From Holothuria scabra (lineage: Eukaryota > Echinodermata > Holothuroidea > Aspidochirotida > Holothuriidae), in assembly GCA_037179385.1 (NCBI GenBank), contig CM074195.1:31824222-31888221 (forward strand): DNA of 64,000 nucleotides, in the 5' to 3' direction. Within the stretch, counting starts at the first letter, position 1. The number at the start of each line of letters is the position of its first letter. Under the pieces are notes generated by a model, which saw only the letters and a list, made by a program, of their open reading frames with translations, was not told the DNA's origin and did not search any database. Position numbers and translations under genes: made by a program. Below, one piece after another: positions 1 through 10,030 of the stretch.

Positions 1-330
1 ATGAAATGAAGAATGATGTTTGTTGGTTTAGTTGGCCATTTGGCTAAGTCTAGGTGACTGACCTCTTTTTTGCATTTAAACTGTTTTTATTTGTAGAGAA
101 ATAAGTACAAACTAATTTCTGTGCTAATTTACAAATTAATAATACTCAAATTTAAGCTTTTATATACTTTGCTGATTTCCCAGATGTTTAAAAAATCATT
201 TCAGTATGCCTGCACAAGATAGATTCACCTTTCAAACACTTACCCATGGAGTAACTGTATATTGTTTTTGCTATTTTCTACTGTTATTTTGTAAGTTTTT
301 CTATAATGTACCGGTATGGTGTTTCGGTGA
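1..330. other. Sequence resembling the 3' flank of the LRR-Ig gene
   Basis: Positions about 80-320 align by eye with about 12,007-12,190, the region downstream of the LRR-Ig gene. Shared stretches include TTTGTAGA-AAATAAGTA, AATTTACA, TTTTTATATA-TTT, ACACTTACCC and AACTGTATAT. No coding sequence is visible here. The simplest reading is that a related gene in the same orientation ends to the left of position 1, but a dispersed repeat shared by both places would look the same. Confidence 0.4.
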
Positions 331-867
331 ATACATTTGGATATACTTAGGGTTGATTTACATTTAGTTCTTAACAATGAATAATTTTGTTATAAGCTAA
401 TGAAACTGCTTCTTCCACAACATATTTTTGTTTTGCGACAAGTGGGATTTTTATGAGCCGGGTCAAAGGAAAAATTGTTTTAAAATCAGCCGTCCGAACG
501 TGTCACACATTTTTATAATCTGTTCTTTTTTTCGTGAAAATTTTAATTCAACTCTAGACTGGAAGAAGTTTTGTTTTCTCTCTTTTGGGTGCGAATTTCC
601 CAAAGAAGTTACGCAAAACTATAGATGAAAAAGAACTGAGAAATTAATATATTTTTAGCTAAAATTTTAGCCTACTCGAATGTGTCACGAATGTATAATA
701 TAATTCTTTTGATATTTTATGAAAATGTTACCGTGACTATAATGTTACCCTATTTTGGAGCACATGTTTGATAAAGACCGGTTATTCGGCCATTTCGAGT
801 ATTGTTGCGCAAGAATATGAAGCGAAGCTCAGGGATAATCATTTTTCCATAAGCTGTTGGAGCAGGG
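331..867. other. AT-rich stretch without recognisable content
   Basis: AT-rich sequence with short open frames in all directions but no protein family, repeat or RNA that I recognise. Confidence 0.5.
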
Positions 868-973
868 GCCCGTTCCACAAAGAGTTACGCACAATCTTAA
901 GTTTGATTCCCCATACTTAAGTCAACAGTGAATCATACTTAAGATTGTGCGTAACTCTTTGTGGAACGGGCCC
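868..973. repeat. Fold-back MITE, GGCCCGTTCCACAAAGAG family, copy 1
   Basis: The segment is a near-perfect palindrome of about 105 bp. The left arm runs GGGCCCGTTCCACAAAGAG then TTACGCACAATCTTAAGT, and the right arm is its reverse complement (ACTTAAGATTGTGCGTAA then CTCTTTGTGGAACGGGCC). The spacer is about 25 bp. A second, more diverged copy lies at 15,945-16,050. This is typical of a fold-back MITE mobilised by a transposase encoded elsewhere; no coding capacity is present. Confidence 0.8.
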
Positions 974-1588
974 CAGGTCTATGTGTAATAAGCATGTCAA
1001 ATTTTAACACTCAAATAGCTTCTGGAATTTTCTAAACATTTACACGAAATGTATATTTTTGGAATTGGGGTGTCTTCCAGCTTCCTCACACATATATGTC
1101 CACTAGTGTGATACGGTATGCCCCGTCAGGCCGACGGATAATGATGACTCTTGGCAGTTTTGTGTATCTACATAAAATACCCATGCATTGAGACATCGTC
1201 ACATCTCTCAGATGATCTCTACGTCAAATGCTGAGGGGGGATCAATCGCCGTCCCGTGAATTTTTACCAATGCTTAAATTATTATTCTAGTATGGTGGCC
1301 TGACTGGTTCCTTTATAGTCAACACATAGTCACAAAAGTTGCATGCGAGTTGAGAGTGTGGGAACACCCCAAAGATGCGTCGAAAGTTGATTGAAAAGTC
1401 GAGAAACTTGCTGGAAGTTGCATAGAGAGTTGAATCGCGTATATGGGAAGCGGGTTTTCAACCTTCGGATTCTTTACTTACCTGTATCGTGGATGGTTGA
1501 ACACTGCAATACCTTTTGAATCCCCCAAATTTTACTGAGTATGGGTGTTCGGAGTTGTATGTGGACCACAAAATAAAATTAAGACGAA

Positions 1589-1879
1589 TTAAAGGCCCAG
1601 TTCTCTCACCCCTAGCAGTACCAAATCCCCTAACCCTTTTCACTTAAGCCCCTCCCACAACTATCTGAAATTCATCATCATCCAGACAGTCTCAGTGGTG
1701 AGTATAGAAAAGCTCAATATGTATAATCAAAACATTCTCAGTACAGTCCATGCTGTGTAATATTAGTTTTGTTACTCTGAATTGTTTTATTAGCTGTCAA
1801 TAAAAGAGCTGGACCAATTGAGAATTTCTGTAAACCTTTACAAAAATTTTAGTTTGGAGTGAGAGGATTGGCTCGTTAA
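1589..1879. repeat. TTAA-flanked MITE (AGGCCC family), copy 1
   Basis: This element starts TTAA-AGGCCCAGTTCTCTCACC and ends with GGAGTGAGAGGATTGGCTCG-TTAA. Related copies at 49,846-50,150 and 53,590-53,910 share the interior (CCTCCCACAA-TGTCTGAAATTCATC, GGTGAGTA-AGAAAAGCT, AGCTGTCAAT) and the TTAA edges. Imperfect inverted ends with TTAA on both sides resemble piggyBac-type non-autonomous elements. Open frames across it are chance. Confidence 0.7.
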
Positions 1880-1883
1880 GACT

Positions 1884-1935
1884 GGTTGACTCCACTAATG
1901 GGCAACTTCACTAGCTACTCGGATTCGTCTGTATC
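1884..1935. repeat. Terminal fragment of the GAATCCG MITE family
   Basis: GACTCCACTAATGGGC, then ACTCGGATTCGTCTGTA, matches the right end of the full element that follows directly (GACCCCACTAATGGCC, then ATCGGATTCGTCTATGT). A truncated copy therefore sits head-to-tail against the full copy. Confidence 0.5.
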
Positions 1936-2198
1936 TATACACGAATCCGGACAGCAAGTGCTGGTCTTATTTCAGTCGGCCATAACTGGGGTCCGTCACC
2001 TTTAAATCTTTCGATTTCCTAGCTTACCTCAATCATGGATGTTTGTACACGCATTTGTATCTTGAATTCTCCAATTTCACTAAATATGAGGGTTTGAAAT
2101 TTATGTAAACAATAAATAAAGACGATTTTAGGCTGATGGACCCCACTAATGGCCGCCTACAGTCACCAAAAACAAGCTCTAATCGGATTCGTCTATGT
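1936..2198. repeat. Inverted-repeat element, CTATACACGAATCCGGAC family, copy 1
   Basis: Ends are inverted: CTATACACGAATCCGGAC on the left, CGGATTCGTCTATG on the right. The body contains TTGAATTCTCCAATTTCACT and AATATGAGGGTTTGAAATTT and is found again at 22,577-22,838 (opposite orientation) and 45,370-45,629 (same orientation as 22.6 kb, left end lost). It is about 262 bp, non-coding and a MITE. Confidence 0.7.
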
Positions 2199-2850
2199 AA
2201 TCATCCCTAGCATGACCGTTCCAAAGATTCATAACAAGCTCTTTACTAGTTAATTAAAGATAACGGCTTCTGAGACTTTTGAATATGTACTTGAGCAGTT
2301 TGAAGGAAAAGAAATCTTCAAAAATACACTCAAATGAAAATCTCAATAAGTGTTTAGGAATGAAACGCTGTTCCAAATATTTTTCCTCATTTTGTAGACA
2401 TATTTAAATAGTGTTTATATATTTGCTAAACATGTTTAGAATTCAAATATGTATACAAAGGAGGGTCAAAATAAGTGCTTAAATACTAAACACGTTTTTA
2501 GACTTGTAACTTGTGACGTTTTAGGCTTGTGAAGTCAGTGTTAGCACTCTATACTCGTTGCCATGATGCCAAATTCGCATGGAATAAAACTATCAGTCCT
2601 TTCAACGACACGTTTACACTTACGACAAAAGCTTATGCTGGGTTTCCACTGGGCAACGATTTTCATGATCGACACGAGTTGAGAATTTTGCGATGAGCGT
2701 AGGGCTCCTGGTAATTATCTCAGTGATGGTCTTGAGGGAACTTGGTGGACTCTTGATGATCGTGATGGTTGTGACAAGTCACGATTATCCTGATCGGACG
2801 CCAAACCGTGAAAGGGCGTATGGCAAGCCATTTTATAATTAACCTCGTAA
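2199..2850. other. No recognisable feature
   Basis: Unique-looking AT-rich sequence. No open frame longer than chance and no repeat I could match elsewhere in the window. Confidence 0.4.
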
Positions 2851-2935
2851 TTTCACTCAAGTGGAATTCAATTTCACTTAAGTGGAATACATTTTACTTA
2901 AGTAGAATTGAACTCGACTTAAGTAATCAATTTGA
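2851..2935. repeat. ACTTAAGT minisatellite, copy 1
   Basis: About four head-to-tail units of roughly 22-25 bp, each with a form of CACTTAAGTGGAATT. The same motif recurs at 12,318-12,420. ACTTAAGT is itself palindromic. Confidence 0.6.
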
Positions 2936-3215
2936 CTTCAGAGGAATTGCGACGTAAATGTAAAATCTGCTTGCTATATGGGCATGATAAAATTACACAC
3001 ATTCAGCTATATTTTACCGTTTATCTTACTTATTTATTGTGCATGACAAAATTAATAGATTCACCACGAAAAGAACGAGAAAATTACATCGACAGGAGAG
3101 AACGTAACCTCCATATTATTTCAACGACGGTTCATATATTTACTTCTACATATTTTATTGATGTGTGGAAGCTTACTTTAACATTCGAAAAGCATTTTAA
3201 AATTCACGGTGCTCT

Positions 3216-3984
3216 CTAAATTGGAACTTCACAAGGAGTGTAGCGTGGCGGACAGGAAACGACGTACACGTCTCCTTGTCTCTCTGTAGGTTTTGGTCGT
3301 ACGCAGTAGGTGAAATAATCGTCTAACATGGTATCGATGTCTACTGCCCTCTTTTCACATTGTAAGATAAGAGCGCCACCACTCATATGTGTGTGACTGT
3401 GAGCGTCTATCAGTAAAACGTGATTATCATTTGTAGGAAGAAAGACAATCGCTGTTTCATCCAAGCAAAACAGAAGTGACTGGCTTTTGGCTGGATCAAG
3501 TCGAATCAGGGAATCTCTGAGTTTTTCACCTTGTTTTACAGTGTTGGTCTTTGACGTGGACTCGAATGACGTCAGTAGAGCACTCCTCTCCCTAAGTCCG
3601 ATATGGGACCAAGACATTTCATTCAAGTCGTAAGTGTCTTGCAGAATTTGAAATGCTTCAATGGGTGACGAGGGTGGGTTGTGTGTGCCGAGGGCCGTTC
3701 GTTGTAGTTAGTTTCCCATAGACAGCATACCTCGCAGCAGTTTGCAATGTGCGGTTTACAAACTTACAAACTGGAAGGTCTTTGAGGAATTTCACTCCGG
3801 ATTCTAGTTGGAACTGATAGAATGTGATGCCAAGGAGGGCGTGGTTGATGACACACGAACTGATATGGCATGCACCATTAAGGTTGTAGTTATATTGTGA
3901 TGTACCCCGGCAAAAGATCCAACCGTTTTCAAGGGTGCAGGGATGAGACGGCTGGTCGGTGTACCACTTTTGATGTTCAGGTGT
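3216..3984 (-). pseudogene. Protease-like gene remnant, exon 2, copy A (C76/UL36-USP-like fold)
   Basis: Read on the minus strand, this exon begins after a pyrimidine-rich tract ending TTGTACAG and encodes a region containing SCVINHALLG, then LDETAIVFLP, NDNHVLLIDAHSH and MLDDYF. The order of a Cys in a helix-like start, then strand, Asp-x-His and a final YF segment, resembles the cysteine-protease fold of herpesvirus large-tegument and related animal proteins (peptidase C76); the Cys of SCVINH and the DAHSH motif would be the catalytic residues. The family call is inference from pattern. Compared with copies B and C this copy has a 1-base loss and an added 8-base stretch near 3,740-3,775 that shift the frame, so the N-terminal half (to about 3,670) and the C-terminal half (3,626-3,216) are in different frames. 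Probably inactive. Confidence 0.45.
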
Positions 3985-4598
3985 CTGTACAAGTAAAAAA
4001 AAAATAGCACAGCAATTTATCTTAAATTATAACTTATAACTTAAAACTGAAATGTTATGAACCATTGTTTAAAAAACAGTTTCAACGCAATGGGAGTAAA
4101 TCAAACCTACATCTGAGATATGCTGAAAAGAATGTTTTCGTGACAAAATATGAAAATTTTGTAAAATTTTCTTCTCCATATATTGGTGTAAACTCTACAC
4201 TTAAAGTGAGTTACTGTCATATATAGACGTAACGTCTTTCACTTAGGAAGATTCCATCCGCGGAAGTGCATTGCATTATGGGAGAAGGGATATTGATATC
4301 CTGATGTTGACTTATTAGTTTCTCCATTCATTGGTTTAAATTGCATTCTCAGTCTGTAGCATGTTGTGTTTAGGAGTAATGACTTCTACTTGCAAAGGTC
4401 CTATGCACAAAAATGCATATAGTTATGGGAAATAAGTGACGTCATGTAGACAAAGTTATCGAATATTAATTGTTTCTATTCCTTGTGGGGAAGACCGAGC
4501 TTTAACTTAGAAATGTTGGTTGTGGGAACCAACCTAGGGTTTTTTTTGTATTCGATCAAAATTTTCCGTGATATCAACTGAAGGGTCCAAAATATTAC
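3985..4598 (-). other. Intron of protease-like gene remnant, copy A
   Basis: On the minus strand the upstream exon ends CCTACAGAG followed by GTAATATT, and the downstream exon is preceded by TTTTACTTGTACAG, so GT and AG bound a 614-bp interval. The right-hand duplicated block keeps both sites. Joining the exons is in phase 0. The inserted 220 bp that distinguishes the two blocks lies inside this intron. Confidence 0.5.
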
Positions 4599-4718
4599 CT
4601 CTGTAGGCGGATTAGGATCTTCTGCATCAGAGAGCACCTTGTCCCAGGAAAAGATGACATCATCGCTGAGCTCTCTGACGTCATTCCGTGTGACCAAAGA
4701 AGACGACTTGTCACACAC
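4599..4718 (-). pseudogene. Protease-like gene remnant, exon 1, copy A
   Basis: The minus-strand frame reads ...VRELSDDVIFSWDKVLSD followed by AEDPNPPTE and ends at a GTAATA donor. The same peptide, with one or two changes, is encoded at 18,084-18,190, and that conservation is the evidence that this frame was coding. No in-frame ATG is visible before the first upstream stop, so the true start, or another 5' exon, is not determined. It is acidic and Ser-rich and matches no domain I can name. Confidence 0.4.
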
Positions 4719-5099
4719 ATCATTTTTTTCTTAATGCAAATCGTCATTGCTTAAAGCAAGAGTCTCTTCGCTGACATTCTCTCCCTCGGTTGAAGTAAGA
4801 GTCGTACAGGAAGCTCATCGTCTCCATCGTTTACGTAATTTACGTAATCTTTTCCCGGAGAGCCTCAGGAATGTAATGGAGCCAAAGCAAGCCGAAAGAT
4901 AATGCCGGAGACCCTTCTTCTCTGTGTCGTTGCCGATACGAAGAGAGGGCGGTGTTAACAATCGTGAGATTTTAGAGATTTCTGCAAGAAAAAATGATGA
5001 GAGTTGCAATGTCATAAATGTTTAACAACGAACTTTCGACATCAGTAAAAGAACAACCGATACTTTATTTGGTTTTTAGCAGATGAAGTTTTTTCTCTC

Positions 5100-5180
5100 C
5101 TACAAAAAAAAAAAAAAAATCGGGGGGATGGGGTTAGGGGTGAATACCCCATCCATTTCTTTATCCCCCCCCCCCTTGGA
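5100..5180. repeat. Poly(A) and poly(C) tracts
   Basis: A run of about 17 A near 5,103 and a run of about 12 C near 5,167 flank a G-rich segment (GGGGGGATGGGGTTAGGGG). Simple sequence only. Confidence 0.6.
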
Positions 5181-5670
5181 CGCTGTCATGGTCACTTCTC
5201 CAGGGGATGACGTCATCTACTCTCCCTTATGAAATATTTTCGCCCTCACCCATAACCCCTCTTGCAATACGTCTTATAGCAGGCTTGAATATAGCCGTAA
5301 GAACTATCAAGGCAACAGGGTTGCAATGATAGTCGGCTCTTATTGCAAAACTATAATCAACTTTAACAAGTTTTAGAGCTTACCAGATTGTGCCGGAAAC
5401 TTGACGTTTGCACTTGCAAGAGGCATATCGTTGTTGAAGTGAAAGTATTTAGTCAGTATCGTTTGGATAGCAGTGTGTGTACAAAGAAAACTTTGCGCAA
5501 AATGGCAATTGTTTACAAAGATACAGTGGATAGCCGCTCCGTTGCTTGGCATTACGAAACAATCGCAGATTGACGTGTACGTTTTCGTGCGAAATACTAT
5601 ATGCGTCCATCACTAATTAACGCGCGCGTGAGAGTATCCTTTCAACGAAAAAATAAGAATAAATTATTCG

Positions 5671-5988
5671 ATTTGAGGAATTAAATTCCTGCTTGCTCAC
5701 AATATTTTTTGAAGAGACAGCATGAAGCGGTTTTCAATTTCTTTTGTCACACTAAGAAGTCTAGATTTACTTAAACCCCCGCAAGACAGTGACTTTATAA
5801 GAAAACGCGCACTATGCACCAACACAAAAATTTGGGGAATTAAATTCCTGCTTGCTCACAATATTTTTTGAAGAGACAGCATGAAGCGGTTTTCAATTTC
5901 TTTGGTCATACTAAGAAATCTAGATATACGTAAACCCCCGCAAGACAGTGACTTTATAAGAAAACGCGTACTATGTACCAACACAATC
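5671..5988. repeat. Tandem duplication with 159-bp period
   Basis: The segment starting GGAATTAAATTCCTGCTTGC at 5,677 is repeated at 5,836 and continues through GAAGAGACAGCATGAAGCGG, ACCCCCGCAAGACAGTGACT and AAGAAAACGCG. Two units, few differences, so relatively recent. Only one related unit is present in the right-hand block (19,780-19,940), so this duplication came after the block duplication. Confidence 0.8.
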
Positions 5989-6139
5989 CATTCGATCTGA
6001 AATGGACGCGAACGCTTAAGTATCAAATTTATTGTACATGTGATGTTACAAAGCACAAAACATGTGTACTTGGGAAAGGTAAGCGTCTATTCCCAAAGCT
6101 TAGGATTTCTATGAAACTCACGCATATGATGTCACAATG

Positions 6140-7448
6140 CAAAGATATTACAAACGTAGATACCAAACTCCCATCCCTACACTGTTAGACGCGCTGACTC
6201 CTCACGAAGGCCCAAACGGAGGCGGAAGTGTTGATTTGACATGCGTACATTTCTATTCGGTTATCTGTACAACGACGCATGCTTAACAGAAAATTCCATT
6301 ATGACTAGTTTCAGCGTGCGTGCATTTTTAAAGCGAGTTCTGTACGCGCACAATACATTTTCTCCGTGTGAAGTCCGGAATAATTGACCCGTACTTCCTA
6401 GTGCTTGAAAAAAGAACGCATTAGTTGATTTTGTGTTGAAAGCGAGTAGGAATGTAATGCATAGATGCGATGGCGCTTGTAAAGATACCAAACAAAGATA
6501 TTATAAACATAGATACCAAACCTAAAATGGCGCGGTGACTCCTCACGGAGGGCGATTCGGAGGGGCGGAAGTGCTGATCACTGATCAGTCGTTTTGAAAG
6601 CCAACAGTTCATTGATATCTTCCGGTAGTATAAACTGGTGTGATTTTAAAACATTGCAACTCCTGCAAACACAGTTCTTCAATAAATTACACTTACATGA
6701 AACAGTTTTGGGCTTCTAAACCGGCTTTCTACTTAGAAACATTTGAACATTAACGCACAACGACTGGTTTGAAGTTCATTGGCTTACTGATTGGTCAGTT
6801 GCCATGGCATCTTTACAAGCGCACATCTATACACGCGTTTACATTCTTACGCGCTTACAATGAAAAACCAACCACTGCGTTCATTTTCCCAGCACGCAGA
6901 AGTGCGCGTTTCTTTTACTCCGACGTATACACAGAGAAAAAAGAAGTTTGCGCGTATATAACTCGTTTTGAAAATGCACGCATAATGAAATCTCGTCACA
7001 ATGGAATTTTCTGTCATGTATCCATGGTTATGCACGCAGATCACCGAATAGAACTGTGCGCATGTCAAATGAACACTTCCGCCCCTCCGATCAAGCCTCC
7101 GTGAAGAGTCAGCGCGTCTAACAGTGTAGGGATAGGAGTTTGGTATCTACGTTTATAATATCTTTGATACCAAAGAAACTGACCCATCAGTAAGCCAATG
7201 AACTTCAAACCAGTCGTTGTGCGTTAATGTTCAAATGGTCTTAAGAACATGCAGGCAAAAAAGCTTAAAACTGTTTCATGTAAGTGAAATTTATTGAAGA
7301 ACGGTGTTTGCAAGAATTGCAATGTTTTAAAATCACACGTATTAATACTACCGGAAGATGTCAATTAACTGTTAGCTTTCAAAACGACTGATCAGTGATA
7401 AGCACTTTCGCCCCTCCGATTCGGCCTCCATTGTTTATAACATTTTTG
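6140..7448. mobile_element. Palindromic element CAAAGATATTATAAAC, outer copy with 8-bp target duplication
   Basis: It begins CAAAGATATTACAAACGTAG and ends with a degenerate reverse complement (TTTATAACATTTTTG). It is bounded by the direct repeat TCACAATG at 6,132-6,139 and 7,449-7,456. It is split by another member of the same family at 6,493-7,166. Interior marks are GACGCGCTGACTCCTCACG, GGAGGCGGAAGTGTTGATTT and GAAAATTCCATT. No transposase frame is present. 8-bp duplications are typical of the hAT class but do not prove it. Confidence 0.8.
6493..7166. mobile_element. Palindromic element CAAAGATATTATAAAC, inner nested copy
   Basis: 674 bp, ends CAAAGATATTATAAACATAG and CTACGTTTATAATATCTTTG, flanked by the perfect direct repeat ATACCAAA at 6,485-6,492 and 7,167-7,174. 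It is inserted into the outer copy of the same family, and deleting it with one target copy rejoins GCTTGTAAAG-ATACCAAA-GAAACTGACC, which is the uninterrupted form seen at 24,325-24,345. The open frame 6,769-7,104 recurs only in degraded form in other copies and is not a gene. Confidence 0.88.
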
Positions 7449-7456
7449 TCACAATG

Positions 7457-9900
7457 CCAGAAGTACGCCCTGCTCTATCTCAACATTAAAACGGGGAAGG
7501 GGATTTGTCCCATTTATTTTGGTCGAGGACTGTAGCAAGATAGGTACTGTATATTGACCAATCGTCAGAATGAAATTCGCCTCAGCTTTAAAGTATTAGG
7601 TCGGGTCGGAGTTGAACATATGCCTGGTAAAGAAAAGGTACGGTAATTGTGAGGCTTTTTTTTTCGTTTTGTAATACACTCCTTCAGTGTGTCATTGAAT
7701 TCCTAAAGTGGCGTTTCATATCTTTGGTTTGAACTTTTAAAACATTATGCGGTAACAGTATATATAAGTCAATAGACCCCTTTTCAAATAGAAATTTCAA
7801 AGCATTGTGGGATAGAGGTTTAGTACTCTTCGATTTTTTAAAGGATTTTACTGTGACTTAAATTAAGGTATCATTGGCCATACAGGAAAACTGGTATAAG
7901 GAAAATAACTTTATTTTCTTCAGTTTTTTATACCCAGTGGCGGATCCAGAAATTTGCAGTGGGGGGGGGGGGGTCTGCATGTGGATGGGACATCAAATGT
8001 ACACTGAGAGAAGCGTCACTTTATGTATGGCTGATATTTAGTCTCTGATGCCTATTAGAATTTAGGAAATGGGAAATGGGGGTGGTAGGCAAGCATCCAA
8101 ATTTTACCATATTTTAAGTGTGATTACCACTGTACTAGGGGCGTTATTTGCAGCGCGCGGAGGGTGCTGAATTTTCGCCCTTTCCAAATGTTTGGATGCC
8201 GGGTTTCCTGTAAGGAAATTTGAAAAGTTGGGAGATTACTAAAGAATTTGCATTTTCTATCGGCAAATCTGAGGTTGGGTGGCGACCAAAGATCGTTGTT
8301 GCTACATAATGTTACCAAAGCCTACGTAATGGGGCTCTCCGACGAAATTTTTTTTAGCTTTTATTGGAGAAAGTATGGAATCGTATGAAAGAAAATTCAC
8401 TATTTATAGTTAGCGGTGTCACTTGGTGATCTGGTGTCACAAGTGTAGCAAAGTTCCGATTTTGTCACGTCCAGAGTTCCGAAAAGTTTACGAAAGTGAA
8501 GGTATGAGCGAGCACTTCTGCTAAGGGGACCGAGACGCAACATGGTGCTTAAATGTTTCAATATTTTGAGCCAGTATGAAACTCCCAAGCTTTTAAAACA
8601 TGGTCTTGAAAGTGTGGGTAAGCAACGGACTATATACGGCCAATGTGAATTTAATACCGGGTGTACTCTATTACCGTTACACGGTTTTAGGCTATGTTAT
8701 GTGTACATGCCACATACCGTACATACCGTACCTTAATATTTATTTAGTTTGGTGCGTCACAACTTTTAACCAATCAGGAGACTGCATGTGTTCCGATCTC
8801 CCCGAGACATGAAAGCTCCGAGCTTGTAAGTTTTGGTCAAACTCACACACTGGTGCAGCAGACCTCAGACGTCTAGCACCTTAGTCAATCTGTGTATAGT
8901 TAAATTTTAATAATTCTTTTTCTTTTTTAATTTTGCCGACTGTTAATCGAACGGAATTAAAACCGCCAATCATCTTGAATCACAACTAAATCTTCTCATC
9001 TATTTATTCGTATCTCATCTAGTATCGCTTACACACTCAGCAACATCCCCGCACAAGCCTTCGTATCAGCGATTGGCCCATTATCCGACGGTAGTCAGCG
9101 TTACCAACGGCCGTTGGCGGAAAACGCTGGATTTAGAACTCGTCATTGAGCAATGTCTAAGCAAACCGGGAATAAACCAAATGATACAGAAGATAGATAC
9201 ATTATAATTTACATTTTTTATTTAATTGAAGAATATGACACAAATATACTTGAATAAAAAATGGAACAACTATCACTGTATTTTTTAAAAGTAATTAGTC
9301 CTAGGCTGCAATTAGCCTGGCTATATATACAATTTTTCCATCCTTGTGGAGGTATACATACCCCATCCCCGAAAAGAGTGTAAAACTATATTTGCATGAA
9401 ACGAACTACTGCAAAAACATCAAAATTGTTATGCAATTTGGATAGTAAATATACAACTGACGTAATGGTTGGATATAACTCTTTAAATGAAGTCAGGTCC
9501 GTGACCAAACAAACAAGGCACCTGGATCAGCCGAAGACTTTCAAGGGTTAAAATATTTTCAGGGACGTCCAAATGTGTAGGCTACTAACGAATGGAGTCA
9601 ATGGCAAACTCAAGTCTTTTACGTTGGTGAACGCACTGTATAAACGTGTTTATAATCATATGTTGATCAAAAAGTTGTTCTCCATACATCACCCTATATC
9701 TCTATTAAATCAGGTGTAACTGACCAATCAGAAGTCAGCATTGTCAAAATTACTCAGTAATAAACAGAAACTATTCCGACTGATTACAAATCGCTTTCTC
9801 CTGGGCGTTGCACTCCTGTCAAGCGATAACACATATAGTGCTCTTCAGATCACGTGCCTTTAAAAATGGATCGACGACCAGGAAACAAACTGAAGGTGCG
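7457..9900. other. Intergenic sequence upstream of the LRR-Ig gene
   Basis: AT-rich, no gene recognised. At 7,936 there is CAGTGGCGGATCCAG, a sequence commonly seen at one end of hAT-type elements, followed by a run of about 15 G (7,962-7,976); I did not find a matching other end. Short open frames at 8,542-8,812 and 8,124-8,588 have no recognisable product. Confidence 0.45.
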
Positions 9901-9903
9901 TCA

Positions 9904-9910
9904 TATATAA
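9904..9910 (+). promoter_or_regulatory. Candidate TATA box of the LRR-Ig gene
   Basis: TATATAA lies 83 bp before the first in-frame ATG. A pyrimidine-rich CTTTCTAGTCGCAT about 25-35 bp downstream (9,932-9,945) is at the right spacing for transcription start. Inference from position and consensus only. Confidence 0.4.
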
Positions 9911-9973
9911 TAAGCTGTTTGCCCAATACAACCTTTCTAGTCGCATACTAATCCGCAGTTTCTTCACAGAAAG

Positions 9974-10030
9974 ATGCAATTTAAACTGACAAATGCTGGA
10001 GAGAACAATTCAGTTTTTTTGTGCTTATAA
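9974..10030 (+). promoter_or_regulatory. Short upstream open frame overlapping the LRR-Ig start
   Basis: An ATG at 9,974, in a different frame from the LRR-Ig frame, opens an 18-codon frame ending TAA at 10,028-10,030. It overlaps the first in-frame ATG (9,993) but ends 19 bases before the second (10,050). The second ATG would begin a signal peptide of ordinary length. If transcription begins near 9,935 this upstream frame would be the first met by ribosomes. Confidence 0.35.

Larger units (their letters stand above)
3000..6131. repeat. Duplicated block, left copy
   Basis: Many colinear stretches match 15,485-20,050: the TTGTGCATGAC-AAATTAATA piece, the protease-like exons, the TTTCAACGCAATGGGA piece after the exon, the first exon with TTACGTAATTTACGTAATCT upstream, the TGAAATATTTTCGC-CTCACC piece, and the CTTACCAGATTGTG-CGGAAAC piece. 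Similarity is high but interrupted by indels in both copies, including about 220 bp extra here near 4,275-4,470. This looks like an old segmental duplication that also carried the neighbouring palindromic elements. Confidence 0.65.

Noticed and set aside
6769..7104. 111-codon plus-strand frame (and the minus-strand frame over it)
   Set aside because: It lies wholly inside a palindromic transposon. The equivalent place in the other copy (23,702-23,935) has frameshifts and stops, so it is not conserved as protein.
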